Positions 10,314-20,661 of a stretch of DNA of 25,118 nt are shown in pieces (position 1 is the first letter of the stretch; each line of letters begins with the position of its first letter). The DNA lies in IMG/VR virus record IMGVR_UViG_3300030102_002052, positions 1 to 25,118 of that record; one strand, given 5' to 3'. The notes under the pieces were generated by a model. The model saw nothing but the letters and a program-made list of their open reading frames with translations. It made no database searches and was not told the DNA's origin. The stretch comes from a virus. A program made the position numbers and the translations under genes.

Positions 10314-12092
10314 ATGCCTTTAGATAGCGATAAATTATACGACAGAATAGATTACCTCAGAGTAATTAATCAAGAACAAATGATTGATAGGTCTAGGATT
10401 CGTGACATTATGAATGGTGGTGAAGCTGCAGTAAAAGCACTTCTTGGTAATTCAGTCAATGTAGAATATCACGAGTTACCTGCACCTAATTTATTTCTTA
10501 CAGCACTAGAGAGATTTGCACAAAAACTAGGTAGAAGTCCAGATTTAAAAGTAGATATAATCAATGAGAAAGATAGCGAGAGAGCTAGAAAGAAATCAGA
10601 GAAACTAGAAAGGATAGTTACTTCTTATGACAAGTTTCAAAAATTACACATGCAGTTACCACAAGCTGCAAGATGGTTACCTGGTTATGGATTTATAGTT
10701 TGGACTATAGGACATAAAAGAGATAAAGAAGGTAACCCATATCCTTATGCTGAACTACAAGACCCTTTTACTTGTTACCCAGGTATATTTGGAAATGACC
10801 AACAACCAAAAGAATTAGCAATAATTCGTAGAGTTCCACATAGAGTATTAGCTGACCAATATCCAGATGCTAAACAATATATATTTCAGAAAGAAGAAAA
10901 TGATGATGGATTTCAAAACCCATACTCTGCACTTATGGATAGTACAGATAGAGCAGGTAGTTGGGCAAACTCTACAGGTCATGGAAAAGTTGTAGTTGAG
11001 TATAAAGATATGGAAGGAACTTATGTATTCCTACCTGAAAACAAAAAGATTATAGATTTTATGCCTAATGTATTAGAGTCTGGACCTTGTTTTGTTGTGG
11101 CTAAAAGATATGCGTTTGACCAAATGCAATCACAGTTCCAACACATTACAGGTCTTATGGCAAATATGGCAAAGATTAACATACTTGGAACTATTGCTAT
11201 GGAAGATGCAGTATTTACAGAAACAAATATTGTTGGTGAGATTGAATCAGGAAAATATAGAAAGGGCAGATTTGCTGTTAACTATTTGACACCTGGTTCG
11301 CAAGTGTCTAAACCAGTCAACAATCTACCTTACCAATTATTTCAACAAGTAGATAGGCTTGAACGACACTTGCGACTTGGTGCAGCATATCCTGTATCTG
11401 ATGATGGACAATCACCTAACGCATTTGTTACAGGTAGAGGTTTAGAAGAACTAGGACAATCTGCATCTTTGCATGTCAGAGAATATCAAACAATATTAAA
11501 AGAAGCATTACAAGAAATAGATGCTAAAAGATTGGAATATGATGAGGTAATGTTTGGTAATGTGCGTAAACCTATTGCAGGTAGGCACAAGGGAACATCT
11601 TACAAAGAATCTTATACACCATCAACAGACATATCAGAAGTTTACGAAACTAGAAGAGTCTATGGAGTAATGGCAGGGTTTGATGAGCCACAGAAAATAA
11701 TTACAGGGTTGCAATTAAAACAACAGGGCATCATTGATACACAGACATTACAAGAGAACATGGATGGATTAGACAATATTACTAAGATACAACAAAGAAT
11801 ATCTGCAGAAAAAGCAGAAACAGTATTGTTTGAATCTCTTATGGCACAAGCAGCACAAGGTAATCCTAAAGCTACTCTTGCTGCTATAGAGATTAGAAAA
11901 AATCCACAAAAAATGTCAGAGATACTAGATAAGTTTTATACAGCAGAGGGTGAAGAACCTACACCAGAAGAAGAAGAGATAATTGGTGCAGGACCACAAC
12001 AACCACAAGTACCACAAGGTGAACCAGATATAGCTACTGTACTTGCAGGATTAGCAGGTGGTGTACCTGCACAAGGAGGTCCACTTGCCTGA
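10314..12092 (+). CDS. Portal protein, 592 aa
   Basis: The dodecameric ring at the capsid vertex through which DNA enters and leaves. Its ATG directly follows the terminase stop. Evidence is its position after terL, its size and a central segment (about residues 146-165) ELQDPFTCYPGIFGNDQQP followed by LAIIRRVP, a pattern I know from actinobacteriophage-type portals. The N-terminus is a helical stem-like region with MIDRSRIRDIMNGGEAAVKAL. The C-terminal 60 residues are low-complexity, rich in Pro, Gln and Glu (TPEEEEIIGAGPQQPQVPQG). It holds only two cysteines. The end overlaps the next gene's TTG start. I am confident of the role; the exact family is from memory. Confidence 0.85.
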   Translation: MPLDSDKLYDRIDYLRVINQEQMIDRSRIRDIMNGGEAAVKALLGNSVNVEYHELPAPNLFLTALERFAQKLGRSPDLKVDIINEKDSERARKKSEKLERIVTSYDKFQKLHMQLPQAARWLPGYGFIVWTIGHKRDKEGNPYPYAELQDPFTCYPGIFGNDQQPKELAIIRRVPHRVLADQYPDAKQYIFQKEENDDGFQNPYSALMDSTDRAGSWANSTGHGKVVVEYKDMEGTYVFLPENKKIIDFMPNVLESGPCFVVAKRYAFDQMQSQFQHITGLMANMAKINILGTIAMEDAVFTETNIVGEIESGKYRKGRFAVNYLTPGSQVSKPVNNLPYQLFQQVDRLERHLRLGAAYPVSDDGQSPNAFVTGRGLEELGQSASLHVREYQTILKEALQEIDAKRLEYDEVMFGNVRKPIAGRHKGTSYKESYTPSTDISEVYETRRVYGVMAGFDEPQKIITGLQLKQQGIIDTQTLQENMDGLDNITKIQQRISAEKAETVLFESLMAQAAQGNPKATLAAIEIRKNPQKMSEILDKFYTAEGEEPTPEEEEIIGAGPQQPQVPQGEPDIATVLAGLAGGVPAQGGPLA

Positions 12093-12300
12093 TATTAACA
12101 AAGAGTTTTATGACATTATTAATCAAGAAAATTGGGATGAAATATCTGTAGAAGATGACCCAACAATACGAACTGACATTTTAGGTATAGAAGTACCAGG
12201 AGATTTTCCTATAGGACAATATATAATGCCAACACCAATACCTGGTGTATGGATTAGTATTGCTTTAGGACTAGATATAGAAGACCCAGGGGAGTACTAA
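12085..12300 (+). CDS. Hypothetical virion-region protein, 71 aa (TTG start)
   Basis: The start chosen is TTG at 12085 because AAGGAGG lies 5 nt before it; the in-frame GTG at 12058 has no such site. It overlaps the portal stop by 8 nt. The protein starts MPDINKEFYDIINQENWDE and is acidic, with a Pro/Ile-rich second half (MPTPIPGVWISIALGLDIED) that may pack as a short hydrophobic element. Not recognised. Its position between portal and the giant gene suggests a connector or assembly role, which is inference. Confidence 0.65.
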   Translation: MPDINKEFYDIINQENWDEISVEDDPTIRTDILGIEVPGDFPIGQYIMPTPIPGVWISIALGLDIEDPGEY

Positions 12301-12656
12301 TGCCAAGAGGTAGAAAACCTTCAACACTTAAACAAATGACAGATACCAAAGTAGATGGTGCGTATGCAGATTTAGAAGCTATACCAGGTGATGAGTTTGG
12401 TGGAAGATTATTACAAGAAGATATGATTGCTTTAGAAAGAGAAAGGGTAGCAAGTGATACAGGTGTTACTGCTAGTCAAGTAAGAGGATTTGAAGCACAA
12501 GATATAGCTAGATTGACTGAAAGAGAATCAGAGTCAATAATGACAGATAGCACTAGAGGCACTCAAACAACATTACCATCAGGTACTAATACACAAGTTT
12601 TAGTAGATATGATTAAAGATAATTATGGTTATTTTGTTTCAAGAAGGTTTAATTAA
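12300..12656 (+). CDS. Hypothetical virion-region protein, 118 aa
   Basis: The ATG overlaps the previous stop (TAATG) with GGGGAG upstream. The N-terminus is basic (MPRGRKPSTLKQM). The body is charged and helical (ALERERVASDTGVTASQVRG, IARLTERESESIM) with a Thr/Gly-rich linker and a conserved-looking end (DNYGYFVSRRFN). It has no cysteine. The function is unknown; the location in the packaging/virion block and the basic head suggest DNA or portal contact. Confidence 0.65.
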   Translation: MPRGRKPSTLKQMTDTKVDGAYADLEAIPGDEFGGRLLQEDMIALERERVASDTGVTASQVRGFEAQDIARLTERESESIMTDSTRGTQTTLPSGTNTQVLVDMIKDNYGYFVSRRFN

Positions 12657-15600
12657 TGTCATTATGGACAAATTGGAGTCAAAACTGGTATAAGGGTTAC
12701 AAGGAAGAACAACTCTATAATAAACAATTAAATAAAGCAGAAGCAGATGCAGGACCAGATGTACAAAAGTTTGTACAAAAATACGAAGAACTAGAATCAC
12801 TTACACCTACAGAAGACCCTGAGTTTATAGCTGCAGCAGCAGACATGGGTTTGTCAGACCAAGAATACATTAGTGTTTGGTCACAAACTAGTACACCACC
12901 TGTAAGTTACACAAACAACAGAAGTCAAGGTGTAGATGAAAAAACAAAACAATCTTATGCTTTAGGACCTGCACTTATGTTGAAGTTAACAGGTGACTTT
13001 TTTGAAAATGTTGGTACAGCTACAAAAGAAGGTGCAAAAAGAGCAGCAGATAAGTTTGGTTCTTATTTGTTTGGAACACTTCGTATTTTTGCAGATGGTC
13101 TTATACAAGGTGCTGATAAAACAGTTAGAAATTACAGTGTTGAGTATCAAGCAGCATTAGAAGAAGAATTAAATAAAAAAGGTAAAACATTGTCTGATGT
13201 TGTACAGATAGCAGGTTATGAAAACTTAAAAGATAACGAGTTACCTTTTATACCTGCTTTAGTTGCACATGCAAAAGCATTTAGAAATTATAACGACCAG
13301 AGAACTGCAAAAATAATAAACAATGATACATACTACACACCATCAGATACAGCAAAGAATTTTTTAGTAGCTAGAGGTTTAACAGATGAAGAGGGTAATC
13401 CTTTAGTAACTAAAACAGATTTAGATATATTTAATGAACTATTTCCAGATATTATTGGTGAAAAAATAACAGCACTTAAAAATGAAAAAGGTAGAGATTT
13501 ATCATTTGGAGAAAAGGCAGGATTGTTTTTCCAAACTTTAGATAACATTATTGACCCAGATACAGGTGCAAAAGGTATTGCAGATGTAGTTGCATTAAGC
13601 CCTGAGTTTGATAGACAACAAGAACTAAACGAAACATTTTTTAATCAAGCTATACCTGTAGGATTAGGTGATGGTATTGTCTTTGGTTTAACAGGTAACT
13701 TATCTACTAATTATGGTTATGCAAACTATGTAACAGAATATTTAGATAACGAGTATGACAGGATAGAACAAGAAGCACAGGTAGCTTTAGACCAAGGAAA
13801 AATATCAGGAACTCAATACTTTGATATATTAGAGAACGCAGAACAAACAAAGTTCAACGCTATACAAGATTTAGGTTATGAAAAAACTAGAAGTATGGCA
13901 GGATTCTTTGCAGGACTTATTAACACAGCAAAGTATATATTTCTTGACCCTTTAAATTACATTGTTCCTGGTGCAGGTTTATTACAAAGAACAACTGCTG
14001 CTAATTTTGATGAGGTTCTTACATCACTAGGTAGGTCATTACCAGAACAATTAGACAATGGTTTAACTGCTAGACAGATATTTGATGATAATAAAGAAAC
14101 ATTTGAAGGTATTGCAAATTTAATTGTACAAGCAAAAAATGAAAACAGACCAGTTGCTACATACTTAATGAACGAAGGTTTTCATCCAGACTTTGCTTTT
14201 AGAATTAAATCTGCTGATACTACTGCAGATGACATAATGCAAACATTAGAACAAGGCATAGAAAATGGTTATGTTACAGATATGTTTTATGGTGGTAGTT
14301 TTATGGGTAAAGGTAAAAATAAACATTTACAATCAAAAGTATTATACGAAAGCAACTTAGAAGCATTAATAAACAAAGAATTAGATGAAGGTATAACAGC
14401 AGCATACAAAAGAGGTGGAGGTTTTAGAGATACTTTCTTAGCTAGAGATGTTAAATTACCTAAGTTAAAACCTGCAGATTTGCAGAATCCAAAAGAAGCC
14501 ATGGAGTATTTTATTAGATATGGATATGCAAGTAAAGTACCAGAAAGCAGAATAGAAGAATTAGCAACAGAGTTTTATGATGCTATATCAAATGGTCAAT
14601 ATTTTCAAGCAAAAGAAATATTTCAAAACAAATTAGTATTTGGAGAATTAGGATTACAACTTAAAAGTACTTATGGTTTAACAGACAATGAGATAGATGA
14701 CTTTATGAGTAAGTATTATCTTAAAAATGACAAACAAGGTTTTAGTGATGCCGAGTTTAAACCTATGTCACCATCAAGAAGTCCAGAGTTTTATGACCCA
14801 ATGGAAGTAGATATTATAACAAATAAAATGTTTGGTTCTGTTGCATCTGAACAAGATATGATACACCTCACAAAACAATCATTAGAACTATATGGTCAGT
14901 TAAAAAACTTAGATATACATGGACCTGATATACAAGGTTTGCTTAGAGCAACATCTGCTAAAAGAAGAGCAAGAAGATTAATTACAAACAAAGAGGGTGA
15001 TGAAGAAATCTTTGACATAGTTCGTAAAGCAGCAGATGAAGGTGTCAAAGTAGATTTTTGGAAAGAGAATAGTCCATTAAGAGAAGTAATTGATGATGTA
15101 TTTACAGACTTTGATGACCCTAACATTTTATTTAATGCTATGGAAAAAGGTGTACAGACATACGACAATGTTGTGTTTGGTTATATGAGAAACTTTAGAT
15201 ACCCTGCATTTTTGTTGTTTAGAGCTAGTTATCCATTAAAACTAATTGTTGATGCCATGGTTAAGTTTAATATGTTTGGAGTAAGAAACATGCTTAAAAA
15301 TCCTGTTGACTCATTAAAACTTATGCTTAATGACCCAGAGGGTATATTGACACGAGCTTTTGGAAAACCTTCAACTATGATTAGTGGACCATATAGAACA
15401 ACAAAAGAAATAGAAGCAACAACAAAAAGTCTAAAATTTTTAAATGATTTAATACCTAAAAGAGTAAGAAAGTCTTTAGGTGTGTTATCTGATTCCCAAG
15501 AGTTTGGTGCACCAGAAGTAGCACAGTTGTTCTCAGCAGATGTCAAGTTTGTAAACAATAGATTTATTACAAACACAGGACATACTCTTGTTAATAAACA

Positions 15601-18600
15601 AAGTGATGAACATGTTAAAGCGTATGAATATTTCTTATATAAATACATTGATGATGACCTTGCACCTGCTATAGCAGGAATGAAAAGACAAGGTTATACC
15701 ATAGAGCAAATGGCAAAGACATTACAAACAGAACCTGCTTTTCTTAAAATTATAGATGATGCCAATCAAGGGTTTCAAATTAGAGGACCAAAACAAAGAA
15801 ACTTGGATGTTGGTGTTGTTCAGACAGAAGAAGATTTTATAAGACTTGCAAAACACATGAGTCAAAGCATAGACAACTACACAGGAGGTTCTTCTGATTT
15901 ACTAAATGTTATTGCTGATGCAAAGATAGGAAACATTAATCTTAGAGATTTGTCTTCTACAACACCTGATATAGCAGAAAAAGCATCAAGAAGAATTGCT
16001 ACATTGTATAACAAGAATGTAGATAAATTGCCTTTTGAAATACCATATCCAAAAGTAGATGCTGAACGACAAATTTTAGAAGGAAAGAAAACATTTAGAA
16101 ACCTTTTAAACTCTTTGTTCTTTGCTACTACACAAGGAGAGGGTTCATTTATTCGTATACCTTATTTGAAACAAGCGTATGATGAATTTGTTAAAGCATT
16201 CTCTGTATTTGGTAGAAGAGCAGAGTTAGATGAGTTACTTAAAATACATAATGATGAAGACAGTGTTATTAATTTATCTGATGATGTTATAGAGGTAATA
16301 CAAAAAGAAAGAGATAGAGCAGTATCTACATTAGAAGAATATGATGAAGTATTAAATGTAAATATAAAACCACAAGTCACACAAAAGACTTACAAAGGAG
16401 AAACAACATTTACTGCAACTGTATTTACAGAACAAGGTGGTAATAGAAGTGTTAACTATCTTGCAAAAAACCCTCTCAATAAAAATAGTATAAAGTTTAC
16501 AACTGATGTACAAGAAGCAGAAAAATTAGTTTATGGTTCTGCAGATAATATAGCTGAGGGAAGACTAGGATTTGATGATTCCAAGGTAGGTACATTTGTA
16601 ACTAGTTTTAAGAAAGATGAAGTTATTTACAATGGTGCATTACCTAACGAAGGTTTATTAAAAGATGTACTTAAAAATAGTTATGACAGTGGTTATGCAG
16701 ATAGTGATATTGACATAATAATTAAAGAGGCAATAGATTATTTAAGTAAACCAGGTGCAACAAAAAAAGGATTAGAAGAGATACTAGGTTTATCTAACAA
16801 GCAACCAAACCTTACTGAACTTAGAAGTAAGTTTCAAGCATCTACAAAAGGTAAGTCACAGAAAAACAATTATAGTGGGGAACTTACATTTGATGTAGGA
16901 AGAAAAACTATAGAAAAAGTATTAGGTAAAAAAATAAATGTAGCTGTTCCAAAACAAAACATTACTGATGAACTCATTGATGAGGTATATAAATTTTCAC
17001 AAGCAAACATAGATGGATTTAGTTTAGATTTAGGAAACCCAGAGTCTTGGGGTAAAGAAGCTATGTTGTATGTATCACCATACAAAACAAGACAGCTTGT
17101 TCTCACAGGTAAAGATTCTTTAACTAAAGATGCAGTAACTATGTTTGTTAGAGATAATCAAGATAAATTAAGATTAGTTGACCATGTTCTAGGTGGTAAA
17201 TGGGATGAAGCAAGAGGTCAGTGGGTATTAGATGTATCAGTAAAAATAAACAGAGGAGTAAAAGATACAAGAATTGATGCAGGAGTACAAGCATATAATA
17301 AGGCTAAGTATCTTGCATTAGCAGCAGACCAGGTAAGTTTTGGAGAATCTTATTTAGTAAAAGAGGGTGAAGAAATAATAGAAGCCTTGTTTAAACAAGA
17401 TGACACATACGAAGTAATAAATAACTCTGCTGTATATAACCTACTTAGAACTAAAGGTAAAAAATTATTAAATGAAAAACAAGTTAAAGCATTAGGTGAT
17501 GAGCCTATAGTCCGAGGTAAAAATTATTTGGCTAGTAGGCAAGGTAAAGAGATAGAAGAAAAAGCATTTGTTGCAGATACTATATTTGAAAAGTCATTAA
17601 TCAAAGGTATCTTTGATAGAAAGAATAAATCTTTAGAAGTCTTTAATCCAAGAACTAGCAGCATTATGCAAAACATGGATGAATACAGTTACACAACATT
17701 GTTAGATATGAATGATGTTAGAGCAAATATAACTAGAAACATGAGTGCTATGGACATACATCAAAGAGCATTAGAAGCAGCTATGGAAGCAAACGCTAAC
17801 TTGTTATACAACTTGACTGAAAGAGGATATTTTGCACAAGCATACAGAAGTTCTTTTGCTTTCTTTGAAGCCTATCGTGAGTATATGGGTAGATATTTAT
17901 TACTTACTGCAAACAATCCTAAAGCAGCTGTACAAATAGGTCAGGGTGTTAGAAGAGGTATTGAGAACAATGTTATTGCACAAGATAGATTTGGTGATTT
18001 GTATGTGTTCATGCCTACAGCAGGAACACCATTACAAGTACACACTAAGTCTGAACTAGGTGGATTAGCCACAGAAGATGTATCAGATGAGGAAAGTAGA
18101 GTATATATTAAAAAAGGTTACCCACTTAAATCATTAGGTGTTGGTGGTGTAGGTTACTTGCCATCATTAGGTGATGGTATAACTATGCCTTTAGGTTTTT
18201 TACTTAGAAACAAACCTGCAGGTAGAAGATGGGTAGAAAAAAATATTATGGCAGGATTTCAGTTACCTTTCAGTGAAGAGCCATTATCACTAACAGAGTT
18301 ACCTGCAGAGTTAGTAGATATGTCAATACCATCAGTTGCAAAGAATTGGTTTAATTCTATGGGGGATTCATTCGGTTTAGAAGGAGTAGATGAGGATATA
18401 TGGATTTCTTCTACTACAAATGCTATGCAGATAGCAGCACAGTTACACCCAGAGTATGCAGATGATGTAGATAAGTTACAAGAAATAGGTGCATTAGTCA
18501 GAGATAACTTATACACAATAAAAACTTGGGATAGATTTGTTAGCCCATTTGCACCAAAACTTAGTGTGCTTTACAAGATAGAAGGTAATGAACAAAGTTT

Positions 18601-19564
18601 TAATGAGTGGTATGGAGAAGAAGGATATGAAGCAGGTATTGCATATAACAATATGGTTGAGTTAGCTGCTATACATGGTTTTTATCAAGATATGAGAAAA
18701 CAATGGAACTCTATACTTGGACCAAGACAGGGAGAATATTACGCATTACTTGAAGTTGTAAGATTGTTAGGTTTAGATAAGTATGACATAAACGAACAAC
18801 TTACATCTGCAGGATTACAAGTTAGAGGTAAGACAGTATCAGAGGCAGGTAGAGTACCTAGAACTACAAAAGAATATGAGTTTGTAAACGCACACCCAGA
18901 ATTAGCTGAAGACTTTGGTCCTGTACTGCCATATTTTTCAAGAAATATAGATGAAGGTAAAATAGATTTTAGTGGTTATCAAGCTGTTAAATACATGGGA
19001 TTAATAACTCCTAAAACAGGTGATGAAATGTATTTAGAGGTACAAAGATATTTAGCATCAATTGTAGGTAGAGCAGCAAAAGATGATAAGTTACAAAGTC
19101 TTATAGCTACAGGCACAGATAGTCCTGAAAATATACAAGCCTCTAACGCAGTCATAGATGCAAAACTTGGTAATTGGTTTCCTATGGCTTATGGTAAGTC
19201 AGAACAAATGAATAAAGTTTTAGGTGGTGAATTACCAGAAAGATTGCAAAATGGTGTGCTTGTAGATTATTTAGTAAGAGCAGTGGATGACCCAAGGTTT
19301 GCAGAGTTTGATATTACTCCTGCTATAAAAGAATATGTAGAGGCTAGACAAGCAGTAATAGATACAATACAAGATTTTAAAAACTATCCTAATGAACCAA
19401 AAGCAGTTGATTGGTTAATTACAAATGATTCTAATGAAGCACAAGAAATTAGAATGAAATTATATGATAAAGGATATGAGATTATAGCAAAACAACCTCT
19501 GTTTATGGTAGTATTTGATGAAGTATTTAGTTATGAGTTAAATAGATTTGGAGTCAACAACTAA
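12656..19564 (+). CDS. Giant cysteine-free virion-type protein, 2302 aa
   Basis: One uninterrupted 6.9-kb frame starting in a TAATG overlap; it is over a quarter of the window. I see no cysteine in 2302 residues. It is mostly helical and charged. Notable stretches are a hydrophobic region near 414-440 (GFFAGLINTAKYIFLDPLNY), a second near 843-878 (FRYPAFLLFRASYPLKLIVD), and an alpha/beta domain near 1450-1575 with LVDHVLGGKWDEARGQWVLD. A helical block near 1697-1757 includes FFEAYREYMGRYLLLTANNP, and RFVSPFAPKLSVLY lies near 1960. No RNA-polymerase motifs (TxxGR, HDS) as in the N4 virion polymerase were seen, and no protease or glycosidase site. The position between portal and scaffold and the company of a transglycosylase-like gene suggest an internal protein ejected with the DNA. 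I recall similar large proteins in actinobacteriophages; this is not verified. Confidence 0.8.
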   Translation: MSLWTNWSQNWYKGYKEEQLYNKQLNKAEADAGPDVQKFVQKYEELESLTPTEDPEFIAAAADMGLSDQEYISVWSQTSTPPVSYTNNRSQGVDEKTKQSYALGPALMLKLTGDFFENVGTATKEGAKRAADKFGSYLFGTLRIFADGLIQGADKTVRNYSVEYQAALEEELNKKGKTLSDVVQIAGYENLKDNELPFIPALVAHAKAFRNYNDQRTAKIINNDTYYTPSDTAKNFLVARGLTDEEGNPLVTKTDLDIFNELFPDIIGEKITALKNEKGRDLSFGEKAGLFFQTLDNIIDPDTGAKGIADVVALSPEFDRQQELNETFFNQAIPVGLGDGIVFGLTGNLSTNYGYANYVTEYLDNEYDRIEQEAQVALDQGKISGTQYFDILENAEQTKFNAIQDLGYEKTRSMAGFFAGLINTAKYIFLDPLNYIVPGAGLLQRTTAANFDEVLTSLGRSLPEQLDNGLTARQIFDDNKETFEGIANLIVQAKNENRPVATYLMNEGFHPDFAFRIKSADTTADDIMQTLEQGIENGYVTDMFYGGSFMGKGKNKHLQSKVLYESNLEALINKELDEGITAAYKRGGGFRDTFLARDVKLPKLKPADLQNPKEAMEYFIRYGYASKVPESRIEELATEFYDAISNGQYFQAKEIFQNKLVFGELGLQLKSTYGLTDNEIDDFMSKYYLKNDKQGFSDAEFKPMSPSRSPEFYDPMEVDIITNKMFGSVASEQDMIHLTKQSLELYGQLKNLDIHGPDIQGLLRATSAKRRARRLITNKEGDEEIFDIVRKAADEGVKVDFWKENSPLREVIDDVFTDFDDPNILFNAMEKGVQTYDNVVFGYMRNFRYPAFLLFRASYPLKLIVDAMVKFNMFGVRNMLKNPVDSLKLMLNDPEGILTRAFGKPSTMISGPYRTTKEIEATTKSLKFLNDLIPKRVRKSLGVLSDSQEFGAPEVAQLFSADVKFVNNRFITNTGHTLVNKQSDEHVKAYEYFLYKYIDDDLAPAIAGMKRQGYTIEQMAKTLQTEPAFLKIIDDANQGFQIRGPKQRNLDVGVVQTEEDFIRLAKHMSQSIDNYTGGSSDLLNVIADAKIGNINLRDLSSTTPDIAEKASRRIATLYNKNVDKLPFEIPYPKVDAERQILEGKKTFRNLLNSLFFATTQGEGSFIRIPYLKQAYDEFVKAFSVFGRRAELDELLKIHNDEDSVINLSDDVIEVIQKERDRAVSTLEEYDEVLNVNIKPQVTQKTYKGETTFTATVFTEQGGNRSVNYLAKNPLNKNSIKFTTDVQEAEKLVYGSADNIAEGRLGFDDSKVGTFVTSFKKDEVIYNGALPNEGLLKDVLKNSYDSGYADSDIDIIIKEAIDYLSKPGATKKGLEEILGLSNKQPNLTELRSKFQASTKGKSQKNNYSGELTFDVGRKTIEKVLGKKINVAVPKQNITDELIDEVYKFSQANIDGFSLDLGNPESWGKEAMLYVSPYKTRQLVLTGKDSLTKDAVTMFVRDNQDKLRLVDHVLGGKWDEARGQWVLDVSVKINRGVKDTRIDAGVQAYNKAKYLALAADQVSFGESYLVKEGEEIIEALFKQDDTYEVINNSAVYNLLRTKGKKLLNEKQVKALGDEPIVRGKNYLASRQGKEIEEKAFVADTIFEKSLIKGIFDRKNKSLEVFNPRTSSIMQNMDEYSYTTLLDMNDVRANITRNMSAMDIHQRALEAAMEANANLLYNLTERGYFAQAYRSSFAFFEAYREYMGRYLLLTANNPKAAVQIGQGVRRGIENNVIAQDRFGDLYVFMPTAGTPLQVHTKSELGGLATEDVSDEESRVYIKKGYPLKSLGVGGVGYLPSLGDGITMPLGFLLRNKPAGRRWVEKNIMAGFQLPFSEEPLSLTELPAELVDMSIPSVAKNWFNSMGDSFGLEGVDEDIWISSTTNAMQIAAQLHPEYADDVDKLQEIGALVRDNLYTIKTWDRFVSPFAPKLSVLYKIEGNEQSFNEWYGEEGYEAGIAYNNMVELAAIHGFYQDMRKQWNSILGPRQGEYYALLEVVRLLGLDKYDINEQLTSAGLQVRGKTVSEAGRVPRTTKEYEFVNAHPELAEDFGPVLPYFSRNIDEGKIDFSGYQAVKYMGLITPKTGDEMYLEVQRYLASIVGRAAKDDKLQSLIATGTDSPENIQASNAVIDAKLGNWFPMAYGKSEQMNKVLGGELPERLQNGVLVDYLVRAVDDPRFAEFDITPAIKEYVEARQAVIDTIQDFKNYPNEPKAVDWLITNDSNEAQEIRMKLYDKGYEIIAKQPLFMVVFDEVFSYELNRFGVNN

Positions 19565-20661
19565 TGCCACATATACCAGGACATACACAGGGTACAGAAC
19601 CAGTAGAAAATGAGGAAACAGGTGGTTTGCCATTCCTTATGCCAGATGAAGTAGAAGAAAATACTGGAGTAAAATCACCTGGAGAAATAGCAGAACCATC
19701 AGAAAGTATGTTTCCTGCAGGTACAGGTAATGCAACACAGTTTGCACAAGAAGTAGCAGATATATTAAATTTAGAAGTATCAGACCCTAATAAACCATTA
19801 GGTAGCAAGTTTCAAAAAGAATATCAAGTGCCTGTATATGGAGAAGATGGAGAAGTAGAAAAAGACCCTAGCAGTGGTTTGCCTAAAGTTAAGGTTGTAC
19901 CTGCAGAAGAGTTTTTAACAAGTGACTTATACCAAAGTGAAAGAAGAGAAATATTTGGTAGTGGTGAAGCATTTAAGTATGTTTACTATCAAAGAGATGT
20001 ATTAAGACAGTTCAACGCTTTACCTCCTGCTATGAGGGTGCAAACTAAAAACTTACTAGCCAATGCAGGGTTAATTAATTTAGATAAAACTTATGGTGCT
20101 TATGCAGATGCAGAAACAATAAAAGGTTTAAGACTAGCTATGGATTTCTCTATGAATAACTTAGGAAAATTATCTTGGATAAACGCAGCTAAATCATTAA
20201 ACGATTATTCACAATCACAAAAGGCATATAAGACAGGAACTTATGAATTTACAGAAGAAGATTTGTCAGATTTCTTTGATGACATGGTAGCAGGTGCAGA
20301 AACTAGAAAAGGTAGTGCATTGAGTCCATACGAAAAAGGAATACTTATGAAGAAGCTAGGTGTTACAGCAGAAGATTACGCATCATCACTTAGTGAATTA
20401 CAACCTGCACAACCAGACAGATTAGATTTCAACCCACTTACAGGAGAAACTATGTTTGTTCCTGGAGTAGAAGCAGAAGAACCAGATACAGAAGTTTTAA
20501 CCGAAGCAGGTGAAGATGTGTTAGATGAGATATTTGCACCTAGAGAAGCATTAGCAGCAAAAGCAGAAGCAGAAGATGATACTATGGCTAGGTTTACAAG
20601 AAACCTTAGAGGTCTAGCAGCAGCAGAAAGTAAATCTGCACCAAGAGCAGGTAGAGCATAA
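19564..20661 (+). CDS. Probable virion protein, 365 aa
   Basis: The start overlaps the giant gene's stop (TAATG). The N-terminal 70 residues are acidic and Pro/Gly-rich (TEPVENEETGGLPFLMPDEV), probably disordered. The centre is helical (KYVYYQRDVLRQFNALPPAM, LSWINAAKSLNDYSQSQKAY). The C-terminus is Ala/Glu-rich and ends in a basic tail (KSAPRAGRA). There is no cysteine. No family is recognised. Its arrangement in a coupled series with the giant and the transglycosylase-like gene suggests an ejected or internal capsid protein, by context only. Confidence 0.65.
   Translation: MPHIPGHTQGTEPVENEETGGLPFLMPDEVEENTGVKSPGEIAEPSESMFPAGTGNATQFAQEVADILNLEVSDPNKPLGSKFQKEYQVPVYGEDGEVEKDPSSGLPKVKVVPAEEFLTSDLYQSERREIFGSGEAFKYVYYQRDVLRQFNALPPAMRVQTKNLLANAGLINLDKTYGAYADAETIKGLRLAMDFSMNNLGKLSWINAAKSLNDYSQSQKAYKTGTYEFTEEDLSDFFDDMVAGAETRKGSALSPYEKGILMKKLGVTAEDYASSLSELQPAQPDRLDFNPLTGETMFVPGVEAEEPDTEVLTEAGEDVLDEIFAPREALAAKAEAEDDTMARFTRNLRGLAAAESKSAPRAGRA

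Noticed and set aside
12656-19564. Virion RNA polymerase (N4-like) as identity of the giant protein
   Set aside because: Looked for the TxxGR and HDS polymerase motifs and did not see them; size alone is not evidence.
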